Assembly (NCBI GenBank): GCA_036504815.1
Contig: DASXUN010000001.1
Location: 31,218 to 95,217, forward strand
From: Gemmatimonadaceae bacterium
Lineage (GTDB): Bacteria; Gemmatimonadota; Gemmatimonadetes; Gemmatimonadales; Gemmatimonadaceae
DNA length: 64,000 nt
Direction of reading: 5' to 3'
The number at the start of each line of letters is the position of its first letter. Position 1 is the first letter of the stretch. Below, piece after piece: positions 1 to 11,830 of the stretch. A program made the position numbers and the translations under genes. The notes under the pieces were generated by a model. It ran no database searches. It saw nothing but the letters and a program-made list of their open reading frames with translations, and was not told where the DNA came from.

Positions 1-439
1 CGACGTCGCCGACGAAGCCGTTGATCTCCTCGATCGCGAGCTGCACCAGCTTGTGCTCGCCCGGGCGCACGAGATCGCTTCCGCCGGGGATGCGGCCGAT
101 CAGCGCCTCCAGCTGCGCTTCCCACGCGGGGATGTAGCGCGGCAGCACGGAGAACAGGTCGCGGGTCTGCGCCACCACCGGCCCCACGAGCAGCGACCCG
201 ATGCCGAGGACGGCGATGATGGTGCCGGCGATGGCGAGGGCGAAGGCGGCGCCTCGCGGCAGGCGCGTCCGCGCCATCAGGAAGTCGGTGGTCGCGCCCA
301 GATAGACCGCCATCAGGATGGCGATGAACAGCAGCAGAAGCAGGTCGGCGACGCGCCCCGCCAGCCAGACGAGGAGCGCCGCCGCCGCCACACCGGCGAG
401 CGCCGGGCCAAAGCGGCGCGGCGCCACGGTGTCGTTCAA
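1..439 (-). CDS. AI-2E family transporter (3' end beyond window)
   Basis: Integral membrane protein of the AI-2E/PerM exporter family; only the first 146 codons are visible. Two hydrophobic stretches lie near residues 12-48 and 63-91, followed by a soluble segment (about 95-146) with the pattern expected of the extracytoplasmic loop of this family. The start is taken as TTG at 439-437, directly abutting the TAG stop of pspA, which suggests translational coupling. Substrate cannot be told from sequence; many members of the family do not transport AI-2. The family call rests on the membrane pattern and the TRDLFSVLPRYIPAWEAQL-type loop. The rest of the protein lies outside the window. Confidence 0.75.
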   Translation of the reverse strand, partial: MNDTVAPRRFGPALAGVAAAALLVWLAGRVADLLLLLFIAILMAVYLGATTDFLMARTRLPRGAAFALAIAGTIIAVLGIGSLLVGPVVAQTRDLFSVLPRYIPAWEAQLEALIGRIPGGSDLVRPGEHKLVQLAIEEINGFVGDV

Positions 440-1213
440 CTACTGCTTCTCCTCACGCGCGTCCTCGATCTCGGCGTGCGCGATCTCCTCGCCCGCCCCG
501 ATCTGCCGCGGCGGCGCGGATCCGCCCGCGCCGAGCAGCCCCATCTTCTGCTTCAGCGCGAGGAGCTGCGCGTCGGCCGAGGCCGCGCCGGCCACCTTCT
601 CGAGCTGCTTGAAGTCGTGCTGCAGCCGGTCGCCGGTGAACTCCTCCTCGATCTCGGTGCTCGCCTTCAGCATCCGCTCGTTCTGGTCGATGCGCTCTTC
701 CATGCGGGCGAAGGCCTCGAACGCCGACTTCTCCGACATCGACGACATGGTCTCGTTGATGCGGGCCTGCGCCTGCGCGCGCCGCTGGCGGGCGAGCAGG
801 AGGTTCTTCTTGCGCTTGGCTTCCTCGATCTTGTCGTTGAGGTCGCGGAGCGAGTTCTTGAGCTTCTCGGTCTCGGCCTGGTGCGACTGCCAGGTGCTCT
901 CGAGCTGCTGGCCGTGCGCGAAGTGCTCGCCCTGCCGCACCAGCGCCTGCTTGGCCAGGTCGTCGCGCCCTTCCTTGACGGCGAGCATCGCCTTCTGCTC
1001 CCAGTCCTGCGCCGCCTTGTATTCCTGCTCCGCCTGGTCCTTGAGGCGCTTCTCGTCCGCGATCGCGGCCGCCACCTGCTGCTTGGCCTTCTGCAGCTGC
1101 GAACGCATGTCGACGACGATCTGGTCGAGCATCTTCTCCGGATTCTCGGCGCGCGAGATCAGGTCGTTGATGTTCGACTTGAGCAGCGTGGTGAAACGGT
1201 CCCAGATACCCAT
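440..1213 (-). CDS. pspA: PspA/IM30 phage-shock protein A
   Basis: Peripheral membrane protein that coats and stabilises stressed inner membrane (PspA/Vipp1/ESCRT-III superfamily). The N-terminus MGIWDRFTTLLKSNINDLI is the amphipathic membrane-binding helix typical of the family, followed by about 190 residues of nearly continuous charged coiled coil with the NPEKMLDQ motif near residue 27. A C-terminal tail after residue 225 is rich in Gly and acidic residues. Length (257 aa) is slightly above E. coli PspA (222). An in-frame GTG at 1219 overlaps the upstream stop as GTGA; ATG 1213 is preferred because it gives the family's standard start. It lies between a YbjN/CesT-like gene and a membrane transporter in one operon, consistent with an envelope-stress unit. 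Confidence 0.93.
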   Translation of the reverse strand: MGIWDRFTTLLKSNINDLISRAENPEKMLDQIVVDMRSQLQKAKQQVAAAIADEKRLKDQAEQEYKAAQDWEQKAMLAVKEGRDDLAKQALVRQGEHFAHGQQLESTWQSHQAETEKLKNSLRDLNDKIEEAKRKKNLLLARQRRAQAQARINETMSSMSEKSAFEAFARMEERIDQNERMLKASTEIEEEFTGDRLQHDFKQLEKVAGAASADAQLLALKQKMGLLGAGGSAPPRQIGAGEEIAHAEIEDAREEKQ

Positions 1214-1215
1214 TG

Positions 1216-1620
1216 TCACTTTGCCTCGCTGATCGTCGCCAGCTCGCGGAGATGCGAAGGCAGGGCGAGCGTGATGCTTTCGTAGGCGGCCAGGAATTCG
1301 GTGAAGTCGAGGTGGTCGAGTTCGAGCGCCTCGGTCAGCACGATGGAGCCGTTGTCGATGCCGTACGACCCGTGCAGGAGGTCGGTGGCATTGAATTCGA
1401 GCAGGCGCCGGTTGAGCCGCGCCGCCGTGGCGTCATCGGCCGGATAGTCCATCACCTTGACCCGCAGCACGACCACGGGCGGCGAGTGGTGGACGACGAC
1501 GTTCAGCTCGAACTCGCCCCCGGGGTTGACGGCCCAGAGCCCGGGTTCGATCTCCCGGTACGTCGCGCCTTCATTGGACAGGCGGTCGAGAAATTTCTCG
1601 ATGTCTTCGCGGTTGACCAT
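1216..1620 (-). CDS. YbjN/CesT-like small acidic protein
   Basis: A 134-residue soluble acidic protein without signal peptide or membrane segment. Alternating short beta strands and terminal helices (ELNVVVHHSPPVVVLRVKVMD, LLEFNATDLLHGSYGID, FTEFLAAYESITLAL) resemble the YbjN / type III secretion chaperone-like fold. Proteins of this fold are known near pspA in other bacteria, where they are thought to act as partners of the Psp response. The gene overlaps the possible GTG start of pspA and must be co-transcribed with it. The fold assignment is by pattern only; a precise role cannot be given. Confidence 0.6.
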   Translation of the reverse strand: MVNREDIEKFLDRLSNEGATYREIEPGLWAVNPGGEFELNVVVHHSPPVVVLRVKVMDYPADDATAARLNRRLLEFNATDLLHGSYGIDNGSIVLTEALELDHLDFTEFLAAYESITLALPSHLRELATISEAK

Positions 1621-1710
1621 GATCGTTCCTGCGTGAGCGTGTGGGGATCCTACGCCCGCCTAACTGGTGAAAGTTTCACACTGACACGGAGGAGCGCCAG
1701 TGAACGGCCC

Positions 1711-1850
1711 GGAACGAGGAGGTGGTAGAGGCTAGGCGAGGGGGGACGAGACGCGGAACGAGAACGGAGATGAATTGTGCGCCCTTAGACTTCCCTCCTC
1801 GTTCCGACTCCCGTCCCTCCTTGCTGGGCCTCTACCTCCTCCCCGTTTCC
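1711..1850. repeat. Imperfect inverted repeat, family A (two 60-nt arms)
   Basis: Arms at 1711-1770 and 1791-1850 are reverse complements at roughly 80 percent identity by eye, with one 1-nt shift; the spacer is about 20 nt. The left arm begins ggaacgaggaggtggtagag. It fills most of the gap between sdaAA and the YbjN-like gene, both on the minus strand, so any transcript across it would form a long hairpin. A third copy of the same sequence lies at 2739-2798. Confidence 0.85.
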
Positions 1851-1851
1851 G

Positions 1852-2730
1852 TCACCCCTTCTTCAATTGATAGAGCCGCTCGCGCGCCAACCGCCGTCCC
1901 GTGGGCGTCGCCGCGAGCCCTCCGCCCGCCGTTTCGCGGTATCGGACATCCATCTCCCGGCCGATCTGCCCCATCGTGTCGATGACCTCGTCGGCGGGAA
2001 TCGCAAACTCGATGCCGGCAAGCGCCATCTCGATGGCCGCGAGAGCGATGGCGCTCCCAGTGGCATTGCGGAAGACGCACGGCAGCTCGACGAGCCCGCC
2101 CAGCGGATCGCAGACGAGGCCGAGCGTTCCCTGCTGCGCCAGCGCGACGGCGTGGCCGCACTGGGCCGGCGTGCCGCCGAGCATCTCCACCGCCGCGCCC
2201 GCCGCCATGCCGGCGGCGGCGCCGGTCTCGGCCTGGCAGCCGCCCTCGGCGCCGCTCAGCGACGCGCGCTCGGCGATGACCGCACCAATGAGGCCGGCGG
2301 TGGCGAGCGCATCGATCAGCGCGTCGTCGCCGAGGCCGCGCGCGTCGGCCAACCCGGTGAGCACCGCGGGGAGGACGCCGGCGCCGCCCGCCGTCGGCGC
2401 GGCGACGATGACACCCATGGCGGCATTGACCTCCTGCACCGCGAGCGCGCGCATGAGCACGTCGCGAAAGGGCGTGCCGCTCAGCGGCCCCGCCGGACCT
2501 TCGCGCAGCTTGGCGGCGTCGCCGCCGACCAGCCCGGACGCGCTGCGCAGGTCGCCCGCCGCGCCGCGGCCGACCGCCTCGCGCATCACGGCGAGCGCGC
2601 GGCCGAGCGCCGCGCGAATCTCCGGCACCGGACGGCCGTGATCGAGCGACTCGGCGTCGAGCGCGACGTCGCTCAGGCGGAGGCCGCGCGACTCGGCGTC
2701 GTGAATGGCGGAGGCGAGGGAGGTATACAT
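1852..2730 (-). CDS. sdaAA: L-serine dehydratase, iron-sulfur dependent, alpha subunit
   Basis: Catalytic subunit converting L-serine to pyruvate and ammonia through an oxygen-labile [4Fe-4S] cluster. The signature AAPTAGGAGVLPAVL (canonical APTNGAAG) lies near residues 110-125, and the cluster cysteines are recognisable in GGCQAE, GLVCDPLGG and ELPCVFRNA. At 292 aa it matches the two-subunit (Bacillus-type) enzyme, not the fused E. coli form. It follows sdaAB on the same strand, and the 69-nt gap between them is almost entirely a family A repeat, so the ribosome-binding region of this gene is formed by or sits next to that repeat. Start is ATG at 2730. Confidence 0.93.
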   Translation of the reverse strand: MYTSLASAIHDAESRGLRLSDVALDAESLDHGRPVPEIRAALGRALAVMREAVGRGAAGDLRSASGLVGGDAAKLREGPAGPLSGTPFRDVLMRALAVQEVNAAMGVIVAAPTAGGAGVLPAVLTGLADARGLGDDALIDALATAGLIGAVIAERASLSGAEGGCQAETGAAAGMAAGAAVEMLGGTPAQCGHAVALAQQGTLGLVCDPLGGLVELPCVFRNATGSAIALAAIEMALAGIEFAIPADEVIDTMGQIGREMDVRYRETAGGGLAATPTGRRLARERLYQLKKG

Positions 2731-2738
2731 GCGGGATC

Positions 2739-2798
2739 GGAACGAGGAGGAGGTAGAGACCTGGCGAGGGGGGACGAGTGCAGGAACGAGAACCGGGG
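2739..2798. repeat. Family A repeat, single arm, between sdaAB and sdaAA
   Basis: Near copy of 1711-1770 in the same orientation (shared ggaacgaggagg, ggtagag, ggcgaggggggacgag and ggaacgagaa). It occupies the space from the sdaAB stop to just before the sdaAA start, inside what should be one transcript. No partner arm is seen close by. Confidence 0.85.
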
Positions 2799-2799
2799 T

Positions 2800-3474
2800 C
2801 TACACCGTCACCCGGTCCAGCCGGAACGCCCAGCGCACCCATGGCAGGGCGCGGATGGCGTCGCGCACCGCATCGGATGGCGGCTCATCCACTTCAATCA
2901 CCATGAAGGCATCGCCGCCGCGACGGCGACGCGAGACGCGCAGCGTGGCGATGTTGACGCCGGTGTCGGCAAGCAGCGTGGTGATGCGCGCGATGGAGCC
3001 GCGCGTATCCTCCGCCACGAGCACGATGGTGTGATGATCGGCGTGCACTTCCACCGGATATCCGTCGATGTCGTTGACGAGGATGCGTCCCGCGCCGAGC
3101 GACGATCCCACCATCACCGACGTGCGGTCGCCGCGCTCGACGGTGATGCGCACCGAGTTGGGGTGCACCTCGTTTTCCTCGCCCAGCTTGGTCTTCGCGA
3201 AGGTGTAGTCGAGTCCCTCGCCGGCAGCGATGTCGAGCGCCGTGCGCAGCCGGTCATCATCGGGACGGAACCCCAGGAGGCCGCCGACGATCGCCTTGTC
3301 GGTGCCATGTCCCTCACCGGTGCGCGCGAAGGAGCCGTGCAGCTCGATGTGCGCCTTCTGCGGCGTGCCTCCGACGAGGTTGCGCGCGAGCAGCCCCAGC
3401 CGGCACGCGCCGGCCGTGTGGCTGCTGCTGGGGCCCACCATGACGGGGCCGATGATATCAAGAATCGAGACCAC
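2800..3474 (-). CDS. sdaAB: L-serine dehydratase, beta subunit
   Basis: Small subunit of the Fe-S serine dehydratase. Residues 1-20 contain the highly conserved GPVMVGPSSSHTAG segment, and the C-terminal third (about 145-224) is an ACT regulatory domain (TRGSIARITTLLADTGVNI). The chosen start is GTG at 3474, giving VSILDIIGPVM as in homologues; an upstream in-frame extension to 3546 would run into the repeat and has no homology. No good Shine-Dalgarno sequence is seen, because the leader consists of family G repeat. Partner of the downstream sdaAA. Confidence 0.9.
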   Translation of the reverse strand: MVSILDIIGPVMVGPSSSHTAGACRLGLLARNLVGGTPQKAHIELHGSFARTGEGHGTDKAIVGGLLGFRPDDDRLRTALDIAAGEGLDYTFAKTKLGEENEVHPNSVRITVERGDRTSVMVGSSLGAGRILVNDIDGYPVEVHADHHTIVLVAEDTRGSIARITTLLADTGVNIATLRVSRRRRGGDAFMVIEVDEPPSDAVRDAIRALPWVRWAFRLDRVTV

Positions 3475-3614
3475 GATTGAGGATCTGGAATCCGGAATGG
3501 GATTGAGGATCACGAATGCGGATTGTGATTGGCGACGGACAGCCATCCGCCATCAGCCATCCGCCATCAGCCATCCGCCATCCGCCATCAGTCGTCTGCC
3601 ATCAGCCGTCTGCC
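3475..3614. repeat. Family G repeat (3475-3541) next to a heptamer array, family C (3542-3614)
   Basis: The first part matches other family G copies at 20150, 25754, 25935 and 50230 (gattgaggatctggaatccg). The second part is about ten degenerate 7-bp units of the type gccatcc/gccatca/gtcgtct. Together they fill the gap between uvrA and sdaAB, both on the minus strand. No inverted partner array lies in this gap. Confidence 0.85.
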
Positions 3615-3635
3615 TTCAACAACTACCGCGTCCAC

Positions 3636-6446
<2,811 letters not shown>

Positions 6447-6601
6447 AGCTTTGTAAGATGGCGCAGGGGACCAAAAGATGGGAGCCGGACCTGTTACCCC
6501 GCCGTAGGGGTCGGTTCGCATCTTTATGGTTGTGGCCAGTTGGCCGACCCCGTCACCCGCGGGCTAGATTGTAACGATCTCCCCGACTCCCCCCGCCACT
6601 C

Positions 6602-7582
6602 GTGAATAGCCGCGACCCGCGCCCGACACCCGCGCTGCCCAGTTTCGACCCCGCCCAGCTCTCGTTCGGCGACGTCGAGGCGGTGCCGCAGCTGCGCGTG
6701 GACCGGCAGGGGGAAGGCACGGGCGGAGCGAATGAGTCGGCGATGGCGTTTCGCGAGCCCCCGGTCTGCGGCGAGTCGTCGTACGACGATGTCGTGGATG
6801 CCGGGCTCAGCTGGTCCGTGCGCATCGTACAGGAGGCGGAATCGGCGCCGGCCGCACCGCGCCCGCGTCCGGCGCCGAAACCGGCGGTCGCCGACCACCG
6901 GCCGGGCGATCTGACGCGGCCTGCCGCCGCGCGCCCCGCCGGTTCGATGCGCACCACGGGAAACCACACGACGCCAGACTCTCCAGCGGCCGCGAAGCGC
7001 CCCGCGCCAGTCGCCATACCCTCCGCGGCGCTCGATCCGCTCAAGCGATCCACCGAGATGTCGCCGCGCGACGCCGAAGCGGCCATCGCGTACTCTTTTG
7101 CGCTCGAGAAGCACGGCAATGCGTCGGCCGCGCTCGAGGCGCTCGACCAGTGTCTTGCGGCGGGGGGCGACGAGCTGCGGCTCATCTGCGCCCGGGCGTT
7201 TCTGCTGGGCAGCCGGCTCAAGTACGATCTCGCGGAGGCCGAGCTGAAGCGGGCGGCCAAGCTGCGCATCGACGATCCCGAGGTGCAGCTGCAGGTGGGG
7301 ATCCTCGCCTGCCGCCGCGCGCGGTGGCGCGATGCGGTGGAGCCGTTGCAGAAGGCGGCGGCCCAGCGCACTGACGATGCGCTGGCGCACTTCTACCTGG
7401 GCGAGGCGCTGAACCACGTCGATCAGCTGACGCCCGCGCTGCGTGCGTATGAGCATGCGACGCAATTGGACCCGGCCAACTGGCGCGCCTTCAAGGGCGT
7501 GGGGATCGTCCTCGACCGACTGGGGCGTCCCGCGGACGCGGCGGTCGCCTATCGCCACATGCGCGAGGCGCAGGGACGGTAG
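6602..7582 (+). CDS. TPR-repeat protein with disordered N-terminus
   Basis: A 326-residue protein. The first 150 residues are low-complexity, rich in Pro, Ala and Arg and probably disordered. From about residue 155 there are five or so tetratricopeptide repeats (AAIAYSFALEKHGNASAALE, YDLAEAELKRAAKLRIDDPE, LAHFYLGEALNHVDQLTPAL, with the last ending ADAAVAYRHM). No enzymatic domain or signal peptide is visible, so it is likely a cytoplasmic protein-interaction scaffold. Its stop codon shares one base with the GTG of the transglutaminase-like gene, so the two are almost certainly co-translated. GTG start at 6602. Specific role unknown. Confidence 0.85.
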   Translation: MNSRDPRPTPALPSFDPAQLSFGDVEAVPQLRVDRQGEGTGGANESAMAFREPPVCGESSYDDVVDAGLSWSVRIVQEAESAPAAPRPRPAPKPAVADHRPGDLTRPAAARPAGSMRTTGNHTTPDSPAAAKRPAPVAIPSAALDPLKRSTEMSPRDAEAAIAYSFALEKHGNASAALEALDQCLAAGGDELRLICARAFLLGSRLKYDLAEAELKRAAKLRIDDPEVQLQVGILACRRARWRDAVEPLQKAAAQRTDDALAHFYLGEALNHVDQLTPALRAYEHATQLDPANWRAFKGVGIVLDRLGRPADAAVAYRHMREAQGR

Positions 7583-9186
7583 TGCGCATCGGATCATCAG
7601 CGGTGGTGACGCCACGCGCTCGCACCGGGCGCGGTAGGGTGCGGGTCGCCACGGCGGTCATCGTGCTCGCCGCCTGGACGGGCGGCCTTGCCCTGCTCGT
7701 GCGCCGTGAGTTCTTCCAGGGTCGGGCGGAACGTCTCGCCGAGGCGGCGATGCGCCTCAGTCCGGGCGCCACGTTCTACACCGTCGAACAGAACGGCGTG
7801 CGCATCGGCTTCGCGTCCACGACCATCGACACCGTCGCGAACGGGATCGAGGTCACCGACTATTTCGTGGCCGACCTGCCGCTGGCCGGCCGCGTGCATC
7901 GCGCCTCTGCGCGATCGGTGGTGCTGCTCTCCCGCGCGCTGGCGCTGCGCACCTTCGACGTGCAGGCCGAGGCGGCGGAGACGCCGATTCGCGTCGTGGG
8001 ACGCACCGAGGGAGACAGCCTGGTGGTCTTCGCGATGGATGTCCCCGGACAGCCGGCCGACACGCAGCGGATCGCGGTGCGCGGTCCGGTGCTGGTGCCG
8101 ACGCTCGCCCCGCTCGCGATGGCGCTCGGCGAGACGCCGAAGACGGGCAAGACGTACCGCCTGCCGACGTTCGACCCGCAGCAGATGCAGTCACGCGACG
8201 TGGCGCTCACCGTGCAGGCCGAGAGCCTGTTTGTGGTGGACGACTCGGCGCGGTTCGACGCCGCGGCGAAAGTCTGGACGAGCGCGCTGCGCGACACCGT
8301 GCGCGCCTGGCACGTGACGGGCGAAGGCGGCGGCTTCGACGGCTGGGTGGACACGCAGGGCCGTGTCGTCGTGGCCCGTCAGGCCGCGGGGATCGTGCTG
8401 CGACGCACCGCGTATGAACTCGCCTTCGAGAACTGGCGCATCGCCCGCGATGCCGCCGCCGCGGCCGGCGTCGGGCCGTCGCGCGACATCTTCGAGAGCA
8501 CCGCCATTTCCGCGGGCGTGGCGCTCAACGCAACTGCCCTGCCGCGGCTGCGGGTGCGGCTCACCGGCGTTTCGCTGGCCGGCTACGCCCTCGACGGCGG
8601 ACGCCAGCAGCTGCGCGGCGACACGCTGCTGGTCGAGCGGCGTGCGGCGCCGAGGACCTCATATTCGCTGACCACGCGTTCGCCGGAGTTCCTCGCACGC
8701 TTCAAGGCGGAACTGGCCGCCGAGCCGCTGCTGCAGGCCAATGACATCGCCATCGTGCAGAAGGCGATCGCGATCACCGGACTCGAGCGCGACGCCCACC
8801 GGGTGGCCGAGAAGCTGAACCGGTGGGTCCACGATTCGCTGAAGAAGGAAGTGACGTTCAGCGTGCCCAACGCGCTGCAGGTGCTGCGCGCCCGGCGCGG
8901 TGACTGCAATGAGCACACGCAGTTGTACGTGGCGCTGGCGCGCGCGGTCGGCATCCCGGCGCGCATCGCCACCGGACTCGCGTACGTGCGCGGCAAGTTC
9001 TACTACCATGCCTGGCCCGAAGTCTGGCTCGACGAATGGGTGCCCGTGGACCCGACGTTCGGCCAGTTCCCCGCCGATGCGGCGCACCTGCGCTTTGTCG
9101 TCGGCGGGCTTGGGCAGCAGGCGGAGTTGCTGCGACTGATCGGCAATCTGGAAATACGAATACTGGCGGGAAACGGGCGACCGTAG
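7582..9186 (+). CDS. Membrane-anchored transglutaminase-like cysteine protease family protein
   Basis: A 534-residue protein with one N-terminal membrane anchor (about residues 20-43, ATAVIVLAAWTGGLALLV) and a long extracytoplasmic beta-rich region. The C-terminal transglutaminase-like core has a catalytic triad readable as Cys442 (RRGDCNEHTQ), His476 (FYYHAWPEVW) and Asp490 (VPVDPTFGQ). The family includes proteases, peptide N-glycanases and amidases; the substrate cannot be inferred. It is followed by an ABC exporter pair, suggesting an envelope-related unit. Start is GTG 7582, overlapping the previous stop by one base. Confidence 0.85.
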   Translation: MRIGSSAVVTPRARTGRGRVRVATAVIVLAAWTGGLALLVRREFFQGRAERLAEAAMRLSPGATFYTVEQNGVRIGFASTTIDTVANGIEVTDYFVADLPLAGRVHRASARSVVLLSRALALRTFDVQAEAAETPIRVVGRTEGDSLVVFAMDVPGQPADTQRIAVRGPVLVPTLAPLAMALGETPKTGKTYRLPTFDPQQMQSRDVALTVQAESLFVVDDSARFDAAAKVWTSALRDTVRAWHVTGEGGGFDGWVDTQGRVVVARQAAGIVLRRTAYELAFENWRIARDAAAAAGVGPSRDIFESTAISAGVALNATALPRLRVRLTGVSLAGYALDGGRQQLRGDTLLVERRAAPRTSYSLTTRSPEFLARFKAELAAEPLLQANDIAIVQKAIAITGLERDAHRVAEKLNRWVHDSLKKEVTFSVPNALQVLRARRGDCNEHTQLYVALARAVGIPARIATGLAYVRGKFYYHAWPEVWLDEWVPVDPTFGQFPADAAHLRFVVGGLGQQAELLRLIGNLEIRILAGNGRP

Positions 9187-9246
9187 ACGGGAGGTTCGAC
9201 TCCCTGCTGTCGCCTGTCGCCGTGCACCGCCAACCCTGCGCCCTCT

Positions 9247-9281
9247 GTCTCCCGTCTTCCGTCTCCCGTCTCCCGTCTGCC
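9247..9281 (+). repeat. Five 7-bp tandem units (family D) directly before an ABC transporter start
   Basis: Units read gtctccc, gtcttcc, gtctccc, gtctccc, gtctgcc and end two bases before the ATG at 9284. The pyrimidine-rich array occupies the place where a Shine-Dalgarno sequence would be, and no purine-rich site is seen within 20 nt of the start. Confidence 0.85.
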
Positions 9282-9283
9282 CC

Positions 9284-10042
<759 letters not shown>

Positions 10043-10047
10043 ACGAG

Positions 10048-10084
10048 TGATGGCAGATGGCGGGTGGCGGATGGCGGACGGGCG
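10048..10084 (+). repeat. 7-bp units of family C between ABC ATPase and permease genes
   Basis: Degenerate gatggca/gatggcg/ggtggcg/gatggcg/gacgggc units fill the gap after the TAG at 10040-10042 and run up to the permease ATG. It is the same sequence family as 3542-3614, 31474-31604 and 56141-56219. It contains an in-frame ATG (10064) that would falsely extend the permease. Confidence 0.85.
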
Positions 10085-11830
10085 ATGACCAACTACCCGC
10101 CGCAGTCGCCCGATGCGCCGCACGTGCCGCACGTGAGCGTCGCCAACCCCGACGCGCCGCTGCTGTGGATTCTGATGCCCAAGTGGCTCACGGCGCGCGC
10201 GCGCGCGATGGCCGGCGAGCGGGGCCGCGGCGCGCGCATCACCATCCTGGCCACGGTGGGCCTGCTCTTCTGGGGGTTCATCTTCGGCCTGCTCTACCGG
10301 CTGCTCAGCTACTTCAAGGGCGTCCCCGAAATCGGCGAACTGCTCGCGGGCAAGCTGCTGGGCTTGATGCTCGTGTCGTTCTTCTCGCTGCTGCTGCTCT
10401 CGAACGTCATCACGGCGCTGTCGTCGTTCTTCCTGGCGAAGGACCTCGACCTGCTCGTCTCCGCGCCGGTGGACTGGCTGCGGGTCTACGCGGCGAAGCT
10501 GTCGGAGACGACCATCTTCTCGAGCTGGATGGTCGTGCTGATGGCGATCCCGATGTTCACGGCGTACGGCATCGCCTATCAGGGCGGCTGGGGCTTCGGC
10601 CTCTTCGTCGCGTTCGGCCTCATTCCCTTTCTCGTCATTCCCTCGGTGCTGGGGAGCGCGACGACGCTGCTCCTCGTGAACATCTTCCCGGCGCGGCGCA
10701 CGCGCGACATCCTGAGCGTCATCGCGGTGATGACGGCGGGCGGCATCGTGCTCCTGTTCCGCCTCGTGCGCCCCGAGAAGCTGGCGCGTCCCGAGGGATT
10801 CCGCTCGCTGGTGGACTTCATCGCGGTGCTGCGCGGCCCGACGTCGCCGCTGCTCCCGAGCGAGTGGTTCCAGAAGGCGGTGATGGGCTTCCTCGCCGAC
10901 CGGCACGACTGGCTGTCGCTCTACATGCTCTGGTCCACGGCCGCCGCGCTCGTCGTGCTCGGCGCCCTGCTGCACCGCGCGCTCTACGCGGCGGGCTTCA
11001 GCAAGGCGCAGGAGAGCGCCGAGCGCTGGGCGCACGCCGGGCTGCTGCACCGCGCCGCGATGCGCGTGCTCCGGCCACTCGGCACGCTCAAGCGCGAGCT
11101 GGTGATGAAGGAAGTGCGGCTCTTCTTCCGCGACACCACGCAGTGGAGCCAGCTCATCCTGCTGGCCGTGCTCGTCGTGGTCTACGTGTTCAACATCAGG
11201 TACCTGCCGCTGCGCGGCGAGGGCATCACGTTCTTCCTCATCAACGTGGTGCCGTTCCTGAACCTCGTGCTGGCGGGCTTCGTGCTCGCGTCGATCGCGG
11301 CGCGTTTCATCTTCCCCGGCGTCTCGCTCGAGGGGCGCACGCTCTGGCTCCTGCGTTCGAGCCCGCTGGCGATGCGCGACCTGCTGTGGGCGAAATTCTG
11401 GGTCGGCACCCTGCCCCTGCTGGTGCTGGCACTCGGCATCGTGGGGGTGACCGACTACCTGCTGCAGGTCTCCACCTTCATGTTCCTGGTGTCGGTGTTT
11501 ACCATCACGTTCATGACGTTTGCCATCGCCGGACTGGCCATCGGATTCGGGACGCTGTTCCCGCAGTTCGAGACCGAGAATGCAGCGCAGATTCCCACGT
11601 CATTCGGGGGCCTGCTCTTCATGATGGCGTCCATCGGCATGATCGGGGGCACCATCATTCTCGAGGCACGCCCGGTGTACGGTTACCTGGCGGCCCGCGC
11701 CTTCAACACGGCCGCCAGCCCGGTGGAGATGGTGCTCGGGTTTGGCGCGGCCGTCATGCTGTGCGCGGCCTGCACGGTGATTCCCATTCGAGTGGCGCTG
11801 CGGCGCCTGGAAGCCACGGAGCGCGGATGA
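10085..11830 (+). CDS. ABC-2 type exporter permease
   Basis: A large (581 aa) polytopic membrane protein with at least ten hydrophobic segments, for example ILATVGLLFWGFIFGLLY near residue 55 and LILLAVLVVVYVF near 360. A conserved cytoplasmic stretch near residue 345 (LKRELVMKEVRLFFRDTTQW) is typical of the family of putative ABC exporters that work with a separate ATPase. The start is ATG 10085 (MTNYPPQSPDAPH), as the 7 codons upstream fall in the repeat. The gene overlaps the following GNAT gene by ATGA. Substrate unknown; an exporter role is inferred from the family. Confidence 0.87.
   Translation: MTNYPPQSPDAPHVPHVSVANPDAPLLWILMPKWLTARARAMAGERGRGARITILATVGLLFWGFIFGLLYRLLSYFKGVPEIGELLAGKLLGLMLVSFFSLLLLSNVITALSSFFLAKDLDLLVSAPVDWLRVYAAKLSETTIFSSWMVVLMAIPMFTAYGIAYQGGWGFGLFVAFGLIPFLVIPSVLGSATTLLLVNIFPARRTRDILSVIAVMTAGGIVLLFRLVRPEKLARPEGFRSLVDFIAVLRGPTSPLLPSEWFQKAVMGFLADRHDWLSLYMLWSTAAALVVLGALLHRALYAAGFSKAQESAERWAHAGLLHRAAMRVLRPLGTLKRELVMKEVRLFFRDTTQWSQLILLAVLVVVYVFNIRYLPLRGEGITFFLINVVPFLNLVLAGFVLASIAARFIFPGVSLEGRTLWLLRSSPLAMRDLLWAKFWVGTLPLLVLALGIVGVTDYLLQVSTFMFLVSVFTITFMTFAIAGLAIGFGTLFPQFETENAAQIPTSFGGLLFMMASIGMIGGTIILEARPVYGYLAARAFNTAASPVEMVLGFGAAVMLCAACTVIPIRVALRRLEATERG

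Noticed and set aside
3542..3614. Array of short repeats resembling a CRISPR
   Set aside because: Units are 7 bp, contiguous and degenerate, with no spacers of constant length and no cas gene in the window.
10064..10084. Seven extra N-terminal codons for the ABC permease
   Set aside because: They are encoded by the heptamer repeat; ATG 10085 is the first codon outside it.
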